64,000 nt of DNA from Ruegeria arenilitoris. Its GTDB lineage: Bacteria > Pseudomonadota > Alphaproteobacteria > Rhodobacterales > Rhodobacteraceae. Under the pieces are notes generated by a model that did no database searches, was not told where the DNA came from, and saw only the letters and a program-made list of their open reading frames with translations. Position 1 is the stretch's first letter. Every line of letters starts with the position of its first letter. Shown here piece by piece: positions 27,992 through 37,037 of this stretch. Both the position numbers and the translations under genes were made by a program. Where the stretch lies: NCBI RefSeq assembly GCF_013032855.1, contig NZ_WQDA01000004.1, forward strand, positions 248,001-312,000, read 5' to 3'.

Positions 27992-28533
27992 TGGGCAAGC
28001 TCCTCTTGTTTGATCGCGCGCAGGCGCTTTCGGGCTTCGGACAGGCGCCATGAGACCGTGCCCTCGGACACGCCCAGCACGTCGGCGGCCTGTGCATGGG
28101 TCATTTCATCATCTAGCGTCAGCGCCAGTGTCTGACGCAGATCTTCGGGCAAGCTCTGCATGGCCCGTTGCAGCCATGACAGGGCCTCGGCCGTCTCGAC
28201 GGCTTCGGCGCGCCGCATCTTTTCCACATCGCCCCAGCCGATTGCTGCACGGTTTCGGCTGGCCGTTCGACGCCGCGCATCGTGTGCCGCGTTGCAGACG
28301 ACCCGATACAGCCAGGTCGTGAACTTTGAACTCGCTCGAAAGCCGACAATTTTGGCGGGCAAGGCGGCACATATGTCCTGCGTCAGATCTTCGGCGACCT
28401 CGGCGCTGCCGGTCAGCCGAAAGGCCAGCCGGAACACGCGGTCATAGTGCCGCCCAAGCAGCGTCGCGAACGCTTCCGCGTCCCCGTTGGTGGCCGCATG
28501 GGCCAATTCTTCATCCGAGGTCAGTTTGCTCAT
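27988..28533 (-). CDS. ECF-type RNA polymerase sigma factor
   Basis: 181 residues with sigma region 2 (DRVFRLAFRLTGSAEVAEDLTQD, shown here in part: AEVAEDLTQD) and region 4 HTH (AQAADVLGVSEGTVSWRLSEARKRL), joined by a short linker. This is the minimal extracytoplasmic-function form. It is the first gene of a two-gene unit with the VWA protein. ECF factors often direct their own transcription, but I found no convincing repeat of a GGAAC/CGT-type promoter in the 54 bases upstream. Confidence 0.93.
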   Translation of the reverse strand: MSKLTSDEELAHAATNGDAEAFATLLGRHYDRVFRLAFRLTGSAEVAEDLTQDICAALPAKIVGFRASSKFTTWLYRVVCNAAHDARRRTASRNRAAIGWGDVEKMRRAEAVETAEALSWLQRAMQSLPEDLRQTLALTLDDEMTHAQAADVLGVSEGTVSWRLSEARKRLRAIKQEELAQ

Positions 28534-28587
28534 TCTGACTATTCAGACGCAAGACAGGAACGGATCCTTGGAACATTCGAGAAAAAA

Positions 28588-30168
28588 TCAGAAATGGCTC
28601 GCCGACGCCTTCTGCCAATCCGCTGCAAATTCCTGCGGCACTGAATCTTTCAACAAGGCACCTGGCTCGATAATGGTGTAAAGTTCCGCGTATGAGCACT
28701 CGCGCTCGTTGGCAATTCGGCGGTAGATATCGGATGGGCCGAGGTCAGATACGCGCTCTTTCCCCATTGCACCCAATATTTCGCGAAAGCTTTCCAGAGT
28801 GGCGTCATGAAAGCGGTGAACCCGCTTGCGTTTCTGCGGCACGTTGACCGCGCGCCCGCGAATGGGATCTTGTGTTGCGACGCCAGACGGGCAGCGGTTC
28901 GTATTGCAATGCAGGGCCTGAATGCAGCCCACGGCGAACATCATCGCCCGCGCCGCATTGCACATGTCAGCCCCCAGCGCGAATTTCTCGATCATGTCAT
29001 AGCCGGTTGCCACTTTGCCTGAACAGATCACCCGGATCTTGTCCCGCAAACCTACTCCGCGCAGACAGTTGTTCACGAAGATCAGCCCTTCGTTCAACGG
29101 TACGCCCAGGCGGTTGGTAAATTCCACAGGCGCCGCGCCGGTCCCGCCCTCGGCCCCGTCAACGGTGATGAAATCGGGCAGAATGCCCGTTTCCAACATA
29201 GCCTTGCAGATCCCCATGAACTCGGACCGGTTGCCGATGCACAGCTTGAACCCGACGGGTTTGCCCCCGGACATTTCGCGCAGGTGCTGCACGAAATGCA
29301 TCAGGCCCGTTGGCCCGTCAAAGGCCGAGTGAATGGGTGGCGAAATCACATCCTGATGCACTGGTACGCCACGAATAAGCGCGATCTCTTCATCGACCTT
29401 GGCCGCGGGTAGAACACCACCATGGGACGGTTTCGCGCCTTGGGACAGCTTGATCTCAATCGCCTTCACGACCTCCTTCTGGGCATTCTGGGCGAACTTG
29501 TCCTTGTCAAAGCCGCCCTCTGCCGTCCGACATCCGAAGTATCCGGTGCCAATCTGCCAGATGATATCGCCGCCTTCGGCAAGATGGTGCGGCGACAGCC
29601 CGCCCTCGCCCGTGTTGTGTGCGAAACCACCATCCTTGGCCCCGCCGTTAAGGGCGCGGATCGCGTTGGCGCTGAGTGCTCCGAAGCTCATCGCTGAAAC
29701 GTTCAGCCGCGATGCGAGATAGGGCTTTTCACACTGAGGACCGCCCAGCATCACACGCTCTTCGCTTTCCGGAACATCCTTGGGTGCAAGCGAATGGTTG
29801 GCCCGGTGATACCCGACTTCGGTGATATCGTACTGGGTTCCAAAGGCCTGAGTGTCGACCTGGCCCTTTGCTCGTGAATACACCAGCGCGCGAATGATCC
29901 TGTTGAAGGGCCGCCCGCTTTCGTTGGTTTCCACAAAATACTGGCGGATTTCCGGGCTGACGAACTCCAGCATATACCGGAAATGGCCCAGAACCGGATA
30001 GTTGTTCAGTACGTTGTGTTTGGTGGTCAGCATGTCGTACAGCCCGACCAACGCGTAAGGGACCAGCAAAATCAGCAGCCAGAATGCCGGAGGCCAGTAC
30101 AAACCCCAGACCACGGTCAAAGGCAGAACCACATAGGTCACGACATAATATATTCGACGTACGATCAT
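28588..30168 (-). CDS. FMN-binding glutamate synthase-family protein, membrane-associated
   Basis: 526 residues. Two hydrophobic helices at the N-terminus (about 5-45) precede a GltB central-domain-like barrel with NVSAMSFGALS, HNTGEGGLSPHH, FITVDGAEGGTGAAP and the iron-sulfur cysteines CIQALHCNTNRCPSG. Glutamine amidotransferase and GltD parts are absent, so it is not a complete glutamate synthase. Family members act as stand-alone FMN/Fe-S proteins of uncertain substrate. GGGAGAG precedes the ATG. The PoxB-like gene lies 24 bases upstream on the same strand, so the two are probably co-transcribed. Confidence 0.88.
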   Translation of the reverse strand: MIVRRIYYVVTYVVLPLTVVWGLYWPPAFWLLILLVPYALVGLYDMLTTKHNVLNNYPVLGHFRYMLEFVSPEIRQYFVETNESGRPFNRIIRALVYSRAKGQVDTQAFGTQYDITEVGYHRANHSLAPKDVPESEERVMLGGPQCEKPYLASRLNVSAMSFGALSANAIRALNGGAKDGGFAHNTGEGGLSPHHLAEGGDIIWQIGTGYFGCRTAEGGFDKDKFAQNAQKEVVKAIEIKLSQGAKPSHGGVLPAAKVDEEIALIRGVPVHQDVISPPIHSAFDGPTGLMHFVQHLREMSGGKPVGFKLCIGNRSEFMGICKAMLETGILPDFITVDGAEGGTGAAPVEFTNRLGVPLNEGLIFVNNCLRGVGLRDKIRVICSGKVATGYDMIEKFALGADMCNAARAMMFAVGCIQALHCNTNRCPSGVATQDPIRGRAVNVPQKRKRVHRFHDATLESFREILGAMGKERVSDLGPSDIYRRIANERECSYAELYTIIEPGALLKDSVPQEFAADWQKASASHF

Positions 30169-30192
30169 CTTGCTCTCCCTTGGGCCAATCGG

Positions 30193-31938
30193 TCAGAGGT
30201 TGGCCTTGAGTTCCTTGACCCAGTTGTCCCACTGCGCATGTTCACCCTTGGCCAGCAGGATGCCTTCTTTCAGTTTCGACATGCCGAAACCCCAGGCCAT
30301 CTTGGTATCGATATGCGGAGGCATGACCAACTCGCCGGGCGTGACCATGGCGTCGATGATGAATGGCTTTCGGCTCTCTTTGGCCCGCGCGACGGCCTCG
30401 GGGATGTCAGCCGCATGTTCCACACGGACCCCATCCCCACCGCAAACCCTCGCGTATTCCGCAAAGTCCGGGTTCACCAGATCGGTAGCAGCGGGGTTCA
30501 GCGGATAACCCGCCACCTCCATCTCCATCTTCACGAAGCCCAGCGTCTGGTTGTTAAAGACCAGCACCTTAATGGGCCACTCGTAGCGCACGGCAGTCAC
30601 GAAATCCTGCATGGACATGCCGAATCCGCCATCCCCGCAGAACGCCCAAACCTCGCGCTGCGGATCCAGCGCGGCGGCTCCCAACGCCGACGGCAACCCG
30701 GACCCCAGTGACGAATGGTTGAACGACCCCACCATGCGCCGTCCGCCTTTCATCCGCGTCTGACGCGCCACCCAGACCGTGCATTCGCCGATATCCATTG
30801 CAAATATCGCGTCATCGGCAGCCTTGTCGGAGACCTGCCGCGCGAATAGCTGCGGGTGGAGTGGCTCGGTGTCGCGCTCGAGACTGGAGTCGCGGTCTTG
30901 CTGCGCCAGCCATTTCGTACACAGCTTGACTTGACGATCGGCAAACGCCCTGTCGTCCTTTGCGGCCAGCTTTGGCAAGAGCAAATCCAGCGTCGCGCCC
31001 ACATCTCCCAGCAATCCCGATGCGATGGGCGCGCGGCGTCCCAGATGTTCGACGTTGCGATCGATCTGGATGATTTTCGCGTTTTCCGGCAGGAACCACT
31101 CGTATGGGAAGTCCGTCCCCAGCATCACCAGCACATCGCAGTCGCGCACTGCATGATACCCGCCGGGATTGCCGATCAACCCGGTCATCCCGACCACGTT
31201 GGGATCATCATAGTCAAAAATGTCCTTGCCCTTGAGGGAATGCGTGATCGGCGCGTTCAGCCGTTGGGACAGAGCCAGAACCTTGTCTTTGGCTTCTCTG
31301 CATCCCACGCCGGCGAAAAGAGCGACTTTCCTGCCCGCGTTGATGATCTCAGCCGCACGGTCGATTTCGGATTCGGGCGGGATCAGCGTTGATGGCGTTT
31401 TCAGGATCGGGTGCAGTTGGTGCAAGCTGGGCACCTGCTGTTCGGATATGTCGATGGGCAGTTCGATCCGCACGACCTCGCGGTTGATCAAGGCGCGTTG
31501 CACGGCGATCTGAGCCAGTCGCGGCATCTGGTCCGGCGAATTGATCACGGCCTGGTAGCCGCAGACATCCTCGAACACTTTCTCAAGATTGACTTCCTGG
31601 TGGTATCCGGTCCCGCGCTCCCGATGAGCGACCTGACCTGTGATCGCCACGACCCCTGCACCCTCACGCCGGGCGTTGTACAGTCCATTGATCAGGTGAA
31701 GCGCGCCGGGACCGACGGTTCCGGCACAAATCCCGATCCCGCCGGTCAGATGCGCCTGGGCATAGGCTGCATAGGCTGCGTTTTCCTCGTGCCTGACCCC
31801 GATCCATTCGAACCGGCTATCCCCGCGCATGGCTTCAAGCAGGGGGTTGAGCGCATCGCCCGTCACGCCGAAGATCTGGCACCCTCCGGCATCCGCGAGA
31901 ATATCCAGCAATACCTTGCATACGGAATTCGACGTCAT
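30193..31938 (-). CDS. ThDP-dependent enzyme, pyruvate dehydrogenase (quinone)/PoxB-like
   Basis: 581 residues with the three-domain acetolactate synthase/pyruvate oxidase fold. The catalytic Glu lies in IGVRHEENAAYAAYA (about residue 50), the middle domain carries RKVALFAGVGCREA, and the ThDP-Mg motif begins FCGDGGFGMSMQDF and continues to FNNQTLGF. The sequence most resembles PoxB-type pyruvate:quinone oxidoreductases, but a role in another 2-oxo acid reaction is possible. The ATG at 31938 follows GAGGGCAGG. PoxB uses a C-terminal amphipathic helix to bind membranes; the last residues here (AQWDNWVKELKANL) could serve, but this is inference. Confidence 0.8.
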   Translation of the reverse strand: MTSNSVCKVLLDILADAGGCQIFGVTGDALNPLLEAMRGDSRFEWIGVRHEENAAYAAYAQAHLTGGIGICAGTVGPGALHLINGLYNARREGAGVVAITGQVAHRERGTGYHQEVNLEKVFEDVCGYQAVINSPDQMPRLAQIAVQRALINREVVRIELPIDISEQQVPSLHQLHPILKTPSTLIPPESEIDRAAEIINAGRKVALFAGVGCREAKDKVLALSQRLNAPITHSLKGKDIFDYDDPNVVGMTGLIGNPGGYHAVRDCDVLVMLGTDFPYEWFLPENAKIIQIDRNVEHLGRRAPIASGLLGDVGATLDLLLPKLAAKDDRAFADRQVKLCTKWLAQQDRDSSLERDTEPLHPQLFARQVSDKAADDAIFAMDIGECTVWVARQTRMKGGRRMVGSFNHSSLGSGLPSALGAAALDPQREVWAFCGDGGFGMSMQDFVTAVRYEWPIKVLVFNNQTLGFVKMEMEVAGYPLNPAATDLVNPDFAEYARVCGGDGVRVEHAADIPEAVARAKESRKPFIIDAMVTPGELVMPPHIDTKMAWGFGMSKLKEGILLAKGEHAQWDNWVKELKANL

Positions 31939-32162
31939 GACCTGCCCTCTGGTTCCGACCCCATCGGGCCTGTCCGGATAGATCGTGGGCAGGTTGCCCT
32001 TTGATTGCAAGCCTTTGTACGGCCACCCCTAGCATCGGGCGGATTTGCGGTGGCTTGGTTGCGGCGGTTGAACCCGGGCGGTACAGCCGCTATCCAAATC
32101 CAAACCCCACAGGCGGAGAAGCGTCCTTGGCCAAAACTCAGGCGGCAGTTTCGGGAAAGCCC

Positions 32163-32534
32163 ATGATGTACGCCGCCGTCTTTGTCGGCGGGGCGGCTGG
32201 GTCGATCCTACGCGAACTGTTTGCGCTGGAAATCCCGGGGATGCCGTTGCTGACATCGACCTTCGGCATCAATGTCGTGGCCTGTTTCATTCTGGGATGG
32301 CTCTACGCCATACGGGGCCGGGTGCATGCCCATGTTCTGCACCTCGGGGCCGTTGGTTTCTGCGGCGGATTGTCGACGTTTTCGTCCTTTGCCGCCGAAC
32401 TGGAACGGATCGCTGAAACCGACGGCTGGTCGGTCATCTTCCCGTTGGCGGCCGAAGTTATCTGTGGTTTGGGCGCGGCCATTCTGGGCGAGGCAATCGG
32501 ACGCCGCCGCCACTCAGGAGGGCGGGCCGAATGA
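32163..32534 (+). CDS. crcB: Fluoride channel subunit CrcB/Fluc (first of pair)
   Basis: 123 residues, four short membrane helices. GGAAGSILREL near the N-terminus corresponds to the family GG-x-x-G-x-x-R motif, NVVACFILGWL to the conserved Asn helix, and GGLSTFSSF to the TFSS phenylalanine-box helix. Fluc proteins export fluoride as antiparallel dimers. The start at 32163, with GGGAAA upstream, is preferred because the first helix follows at once; the frame open from 32001 would add a polar 54-residue leader. It overlaps the second copy by four bases. Confidence 0.87.
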   Translation: MMYAAVFVGGAAGSILRELFALEIPGMPLLTSTFGINVVACFILGWLYAIRGRVHAHVLHLGAVGFCGGLSTFSSFAAELERIAETDGWSVIFPLAAEVICGLGAAILGEAIGRRRHSGGRAE

Positions 32535-32893
32535 CCGATCTGTATCTGCATGCGGTGTTTGGGCTGGGCGGCGGACTGGGAGCAGTCCTTCGCCACTGGG
32601 TCGCGCGGGCCATCACCCACGACCTGCCGGTCTCGACGCTGGTCGTAAACGTATTGGGCAGCCTGTTGTTGGGGCTTTGGATCGGGTACCTGGGCGGGCC
32701 CGTGGAGATGGCCGAAGAAGAAAAGCGCCTGGTTTTCGGCTTTTGCGGAGGGTTCACGACATTCTCCAGCTTTGCCTACCAGTCTCTTGAACTGCAGCGT
32801 GAGCGGACGATTGTCCTTGCGGGTGGAAACATCCTGCTCAGCCTCGGACTGTGCTGGCTGGCCCTGTGGCTGGGACTGTGGGTGATGGGCTAG
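32531..32893 (+). CDS. crcB: Fluoride channel subunit CrcB/Fluc (second of pair)
   Basis: 120 residues, four helices with GGGLGAVLRHWVAR, LVVNVLGSLLLG and GFTTFSSFAYQS. The sequence is clearly different from the upstream copy, so the two probably assemble a heterodimeric channel, as known for tandem crcB genes in Gram-positive bacteria. ATGA overlap ensures equal translation. The gene ends seven bases from the convergent cyoD. No fluoride riboswitch was recognised in the 224 bases upstream of the pair. Confidence 0.9.
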   Translation: MTDLYLHAVFGLGGGLGAVLRHWVARAITHDLPVSTLVVNVLGSLLLGLWIGYLGGPVEMAEEEKRLVFGFCGGFTTFSSFAYQSLELQRERTIVLAGGNILLSLGLCWLALWLGLWVMG

Positions 32894-32900
32894 CCGGTCG

Positions 32901-33227
32901 CTACATGCCCGGCATGTGCATCCGCATTGCAAGATTGCCCAGGATCCAGACCGTTCCAAGGATGATAATCAGCAGAACCAGCGTCGAGAACAGGACCAAA
33001 TCCAGATCTTCGCGGCTGCTGCGGCGACGGTCGATATGCAGGAAATAGACCAGCTGAACAATCAGCTGCGCCAGACCCAACAGCCCAATTGCCAGATAGA
33101 CACCCTTGGTCTCGATGCCGAACCAGTAGGCGATCGCAAACACGGTGAGTGTCAGCAACAGCGAGCCGCCATAGCCGATCACATACCGGCGCCGCTCGCG
33201 TCTGTGCATCTCGGACCGTTTATCCAT
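32901..33227 (-). CDS. cyoD: Cytochrome o ubiquinol oxidase subunit IV
   Basis: 108 residues with three membrane helices (about 14-35, 42-63, 78-100) and the family marker VYFLHIDRR. It is the small subunit that stabilises the quinol oxidase. The start overlaps the cyoC stop by eight bases. Last gene of cyoABCD; no cyoE (haem O synthase) follows, so that enzyme must be encoded elsewhere. Confidence 0.9.
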   Translation of the reverse strand: MDKRSEMHRRERRRYVIGYGGSLLLTLTVFAIAYWFGIETKGVYLAIGLLGLAQLIVQLVYFLHIDRRRSSREDLDLVLFSTLVLLIIILGTVWILGNLAMRMHMPGM

Positions 33228-33852
33228 AGGTCAGCCCTCCGAAATACACGATGGTGATGATGCCGATCCAGATCAGATCAAGGAAGTGCCAGAACAGTGC
33301 CAGCCGCACCACGCGCGAAATCACGAGGTCGGTCATCCCCATGACCCGCAGTTGAATGCCCAGAACGACCAGCCACACACAGCCCGCCGCCACATGCAGC
33401 CCGTGCAGAGGCACCAGCCCATAGAAAGCGGACAGGAAACCGCTGCGCTGCGGGATGCCGCCCTTTTCCGCCATCGACATGAAATCGCGGATCTCGAGGA
33501 CTAGAAAACTCAGCCCAAGCAGCAGCGTGACCCCGAACCACAGGACGATCCGACCGCGCGGCAGGTTGTATTTCAGCGCCAGCATGGCAAGTCCAACAGT
33601 CAGGCTGCTGGTCAACAAGATCAGCGTCTGGGCAAAGATGCTGTAGAGATCGAACAACTCGCGCGGACCCGGACCACCGGCCTGCGCGTCGATCATGGTG
33701 ATGTAAACGCCGAACATCAGCCCGAAATAGACCAGGTCGCTCATCAGAAAGACCCAGAAACCGAAGGTCACCACTTCGGTCGCCTTGTGGGCGCTGGCAT
33801 GACGCCGCCCAAGGTTCAGACCGGGGTAACTGTGGGTTGGTGCAGGCTTCAT
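33220..33852 (-). CDS. cyoC: Cytochrome o ubiquinol oxidase subunit III
   Basis: 210 residues, five membrane helices, with FWVFLMSDLVYFGLMF, a conserved Glu near VLEIRDF, and GLVPLHGLHVAAG typical of haem-copper oxidase subunit III. It supports proton entry and the stability of subunit I. ATGA overlap with cyoB upstream and an overlap with cyoD downstream show a tightly coupled operon. Confidence 0.92.
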   Translation of the reverse strand: MKPAPTHSYPGLNLGRRHASAHKATEVVTFGFWVFLMSDLVYFGLMFGVYITMIDAQAGGPGPRELFDLYSIFAQTLILLTSSLTVGLAMLALKYNLPRGRIVLWFGVTLLLGLSFLVLEIRDFMSMAEKGGIPQRSGFLSAFYGLVPLHGLHVAAGCVWLVVLGIQLRVMGMTDLVISRVVRLALFWHFLDLIWIGIITIVYFGGLTYG

Positions 33853-35939
33853 GTCGCTGCCTCCAGATCCGGTCGGGCAAGCCCGGTGTTTTCTGGGGCG
33901 CCTTCGTGATCCCGGTTCACAGGGGTCGCGTTGCGGACCAGGTCCAGCCAGGCCTCGTGCTGCCTGCGCACGTCTTCAGCAGAAATCACTTCTTCGGTAT
34001 CGGTCTGAAAGGTCCACAGGATGAATGACAGGATCATCATCACTGTCATCAGCGCCGCCAGCCACCAGATCCACCAGACCAGCGCAAACATCCACACACC
34101 GCTGAGCACGCAGAGCACGAAACCGAGGCCGGTGTTGCGCGGCATGGTGATGTCCTCGTACTGATCGGGGTGCGGGTATGCCTCGCCACGCTCTTTCGCG
34201 GCGGCAAAATCGTCGCGGTCCGTGACATGCGGGATGATCGCGAAATTGTAGGGCGGCGGCGGGGCCGGAATCGACCATTCCAGCGTGCGGGCGTCCCAGG
34301 GGTCGCCAACCGGAACGCGGCTTTGTTCGCGGTTCCGGATGCTGACCCACAGCTGCACGACGACCGAAAGCAAAGCCGCCAGAATGACCAGCGCGCCGAT
34401 GACGGCCGTGATCATGTAGGGGTGAAAGCTCGGGTCCTCCCAGCTGTAGGAGCGGCGCGGCATCCCCATCAGCCCCACGAAATACAGCGGCAGGAAGGTC
34501 AGCATGAAGCCCACCGTCCACAGCACGACCGATGTCCGCCCCCAGGCCTCATCCAGGCGGAAGCCGAACGCCTTGGGAAACCAGTAGTTGTAGCCCGCCA
34601 GCAGGCCGAACAGGACACCCGGAAGCAACACGTTGTGGAAATGCGCGACCAGGAACAGCGTATTGTGCACCTGATAATCGACGGTCGGATTGGCGAGGAT
34701 CACCCCGCTGAGCCCCCCGATCACGAACAGCATCAGAAAGGCCAGCCCGTACAGCATCGGCACCGAGAACCGGATACGGCCGCGATACAGGGTGGCCATC
34801 CAGTCATAGACCTTAACGCCGGTTGGAATGGCGATCAGCATCGTGGCGATGCCGAAGACCGCGTTGATCAGGGCGCTTTGGCCCATGGTGAAGAAATGGT
34901 GCAGCCAGACGGTAAACGACAGCACCGCAATCGACATGGTCGCGATCACCAGCGAGTTGTAGCCATAGAGCCGCTTGGCCGAGAAGGTCGCGAAGACTTC
35001 GGAATAGATGCCATAGGCCGGCAGAACCAGCAGGTAGACCTCGGGGTGGCCGAACAGCCAGAACAGGTTGGCATAGTTCATCATGTTGCCGCCCAGGTCA
35101 TTGGTGAAGAAATGGAAATCAAGATACCGGTCAGCGGCCAGCAACAGCGCCGCCACCCCCAAAGGCGGCATGGCGAACACGATCAGGATCGAACTGCAGA
35201 TGATCGTCCAGCAATACATCGGCAACCGCATGAATTTCATCCCCGGCGCGCGCAACTTGTAGATCGTGACGGCAAAGTTGATTCCCGTCAGGGTGGTGCC
35301 GATGCCCGACACCACGATCGCCCAGATCCAGTAATCCGGCCCCACACCCGGATTGAAGGCCGCGCCGGTATAGGGCGGATAGGCCGTCCAGCCGCCGGTG
35401 GAAAACTCGCCCACCACCAGTGAGACCATTAACATCATCCCAGCCGAAACCGTCAGGCCGAGGCTGATCTGGTTCATCACCGGAAAGGCCACGTCGCGTG
35501 CGCCGATCATCAGCGGGACGAGGAAATTCGCCAGTCCGAACACGAAGGGCACCGCGACGAAGAAGATCATAATCGTGCCGTGGGTGCTGAACAACTCGGC
35601 AAAGTGTTCGGCCTCGAGGAACCCCTCGCCCGGCCCGGCCGCCTGTTGGGCGCGCATAACGACGCCTTCCAGAACGCCGCGCGCCAGCATGACGATGGCG
35701 AAGACGATATACATGATGCCGATCTTCTTGTGATCCGCGCTGGTCAGCCAGTCGCGCCACAGCGGCCCCCACAGGCGAAACCAGGTGAGCAGTCCCAGAA
35801 CCGCGGCCACCCCCACGATCACCACGCCCGCCGCGGCATTGGCCACGATTTCATTCGTATTGGGATCCTGGATCAGCCCGGCGATGGGGAAAGCATCCCA
35901 GTTCAGACGGCCGAAGAAACCGGACTCGGCAGATGTCAT
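33849..35939 (-). CDS. cyoB: Cytochrome o ubiquinol oxidase subunit I
   Basis: 696 residues and about fifteen membrane helices. The catalytic core shows FSTHGTIMIFFVAVPF (haem-ligand His), WLFGHPEVYLLVLPAYG (CuB His and cross-linked Tyr), HHFFTMG and VAHFHNVL. Length exceeds cytochrome c oxidase subunit I, as expected for the quinol oxidase, with the extra C-terminal extension. It reduces oxygen to water with quinol electrons and pumps protons. ATGA links to cyoA and cyoC. Confidence 0.96.
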   Translation of the reverse strand: MTSAESGFFGRLNWDAFPIAGLIQDPNTNEIVANAAAGVVIVGVAAVLGLLTWFRLWGPLWRDWLTSADHKKIGIMYIVFAIVMLARGVLEGVVMRAQQAAGPGEGFLEAEHFAELFSTHGTIMIFFVAVPFVFGLANFLVPLMIGARDVAFPVMNQISLGLTVSAGMMLMVSLVVGEFSTGGWTAYPPYTGAAFNPGVGPDYWIWAIVVSGIGTTLTGINFAVTIYKLRAPGMKFMRLPMYCWTIICSSILIVFAMPPLGVAALLLAADRYLDFHFFTNDLGGNMMNYANLFWLFGHPEVYLLVLPAYGIYSEVFATFSAKRLYGYNSLVIATMSIAVLSFTVWLHHFFTMGQSALINAVFGIATMLIAIPTGVKVYDWMATLYRGRIRFSVPMLYGLAFLMLFVIGGLSGVILANPTVDYQVHNTLFLVAHFHNVLLPGVLFGLLAGYNYWFPKAFGFRLDEAWGRTSVVLWTVGFMLTFLPLYFVGLMGMPRRSYSWEDPSFHPYMITAVIGALVILAALLSVVVQLWVSIRNREQSRVPVGDPWDARTLEWSIPAPPPPYNFAIIPHVTDRDDFAAAKERGEAYPHPDQYEDITMPRNTGLGFVLCVLSGVWMFALVWWIWWLAALMTVMMILSFILWTFQTDTEEVISAEDVRRQHEAWLDLVRNATPVNRDHEGAPENTGLARPDLEAAT

Positions 35940-36898
35940 TGCTTGTCCTCCTGGCCGAATTGGGCGGTTCCCGGTTGCTGATCCTGTGGCAGAGGTTGCC
36001 CGTTGTGATACCGGCCCAGAATGCTGTGGAACAGATCGCCATCATCCAGACGGAAATACAGCGCATTATCGGGCATCTGCGCGGTGCCAAGCGCGGCCTG
36101 AACCTCGTCCCGGTCCGTCCGCATGGCCAGTGTCCGATAGGTTGCCGGGTCCAGAACGATACCGTTCTGCCGAACACGGTCGACCCATGAGTCGAAATCC
36201 GGCGGCGGCATCGCGACCGTCTGGAACTTCTGCTTGGTGAAGCCGCGCCCATTGTACTGGGTGTTTTCGCCCTGCATTTGTCCGGGGGCATCAGCCACGA
36301 GATGCAATTGGGTCGTCATGCCGGGCATGGCATAGATCTGCCCCGCCAGCGCGGGAACCATGAATGACTGCATCACCGTGTCCGTCGTCAATGTTAGCGC
36401 GACTTGTTGTTTTGTTGGCACCCCGAACTCACCCACCGTCGCGATGCCCAGGTCGGGGTAGATGAACAGCCATTTCCAATCCAGCCCCACCACCTGCACG
36501 CGCAAGGCCGGTTCATCGCCGAACGGGGCCGCGTAAGGGTCCAACCGATGGGTTGCTTTCCAAAGATAAAAGGACAGCAGCGCCACGATCACCACCGGCA
36601 CACCCCACATCGCGGTTTCCAGCAGGGGCGAGAAATCCCATTTTGGCCGATAGGCAGCAGGGCTTTGCGCGCGGCGGCGATAGCGTAGAGCGATCAAGGG
36701 AACCAGAACCAAAACCGGAATGACCGCAATCAGGATCAACGCGGTCGCGCGCACCAGGTGTGTTTTTTGGACCGCCGCAATAGGGCCTTGAGGATCCATG
36801 AAACTGTCGCTGGCCAGAGCCGATTGCGCCGCGCCCAACCACAATACGACCACGATCAGCGCTGTCAGTACCGCAGGTATCGTCCTGTTTCCGCTCAC
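35936..36898 (-). CDS. cyoA: Cytochrome o ubiquinol oxidase subunit II
   Basis: 320 residues: signal-like N-terminus, two membrane helices (about 48-72 and 88-112) and a periplasmic cupredoxin domain with VVGLDWKWLFIYPD. The CuA cysteines are missing, which marks a quinol rather than cytochrome c oxidase. The signal region (LGAAQSALASD) has no lipobox cysteine, unlike E. coli CyoA. The start is GTG at 36898 with GAGG upstream. First gene of the operon; the promoter should lie in the 139 bases shared with the divergent transglycosylase gene. Confidence 0.92.
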   Translation of the reverse strand: MSGNRTIPAVLTALIVVVLWLGAAQSALASDSFMDPQGPIAAVQKTHLVRATALILIAVIPVLVLVPLIALRYRRRAQSPAAYRPKWDFSPLLETAMWGVPVVIVALLSFYLWKATHRLDPYAAPFGDEPALRVQVVGLDWKWLFIYPDLGIATVGEFGVPTKQQVALTLTTDTVMQSFMVPALAGQIYAMPGMTTQLHLVADAPGQMQGENTQYNGRGFTKQKFQTVAMPPPDFDSWVDRVRQNGIVLDPATYRTLAMRTDRDEVQAALGTAQMPDNALYFRLDDGDLFHSILGRYHNGQPLPQDQQPGTAQFGQEDKQ

Positions 36899-37037
36899 GC
36901 CGGATCGCCCTCATCAAACCTCAGGTTGGTGCAACTATCGGCAGAGTCAGCAGATTTCACAAGGTTTTTCCCGGGCGGCCGTAACCCACGTCACCGTCGA
37001 GTTGACTTGCCCAGTGGGTCGGGTCAGTCATTGGGTC

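Noticed and set aside
31939-32162. Fluoride riboswitch before the crcB pair
   Set aside because: I could not find the conserved aptamer core or pseudoknot sequences by eye; only ordinary GC-rich leader is visible.
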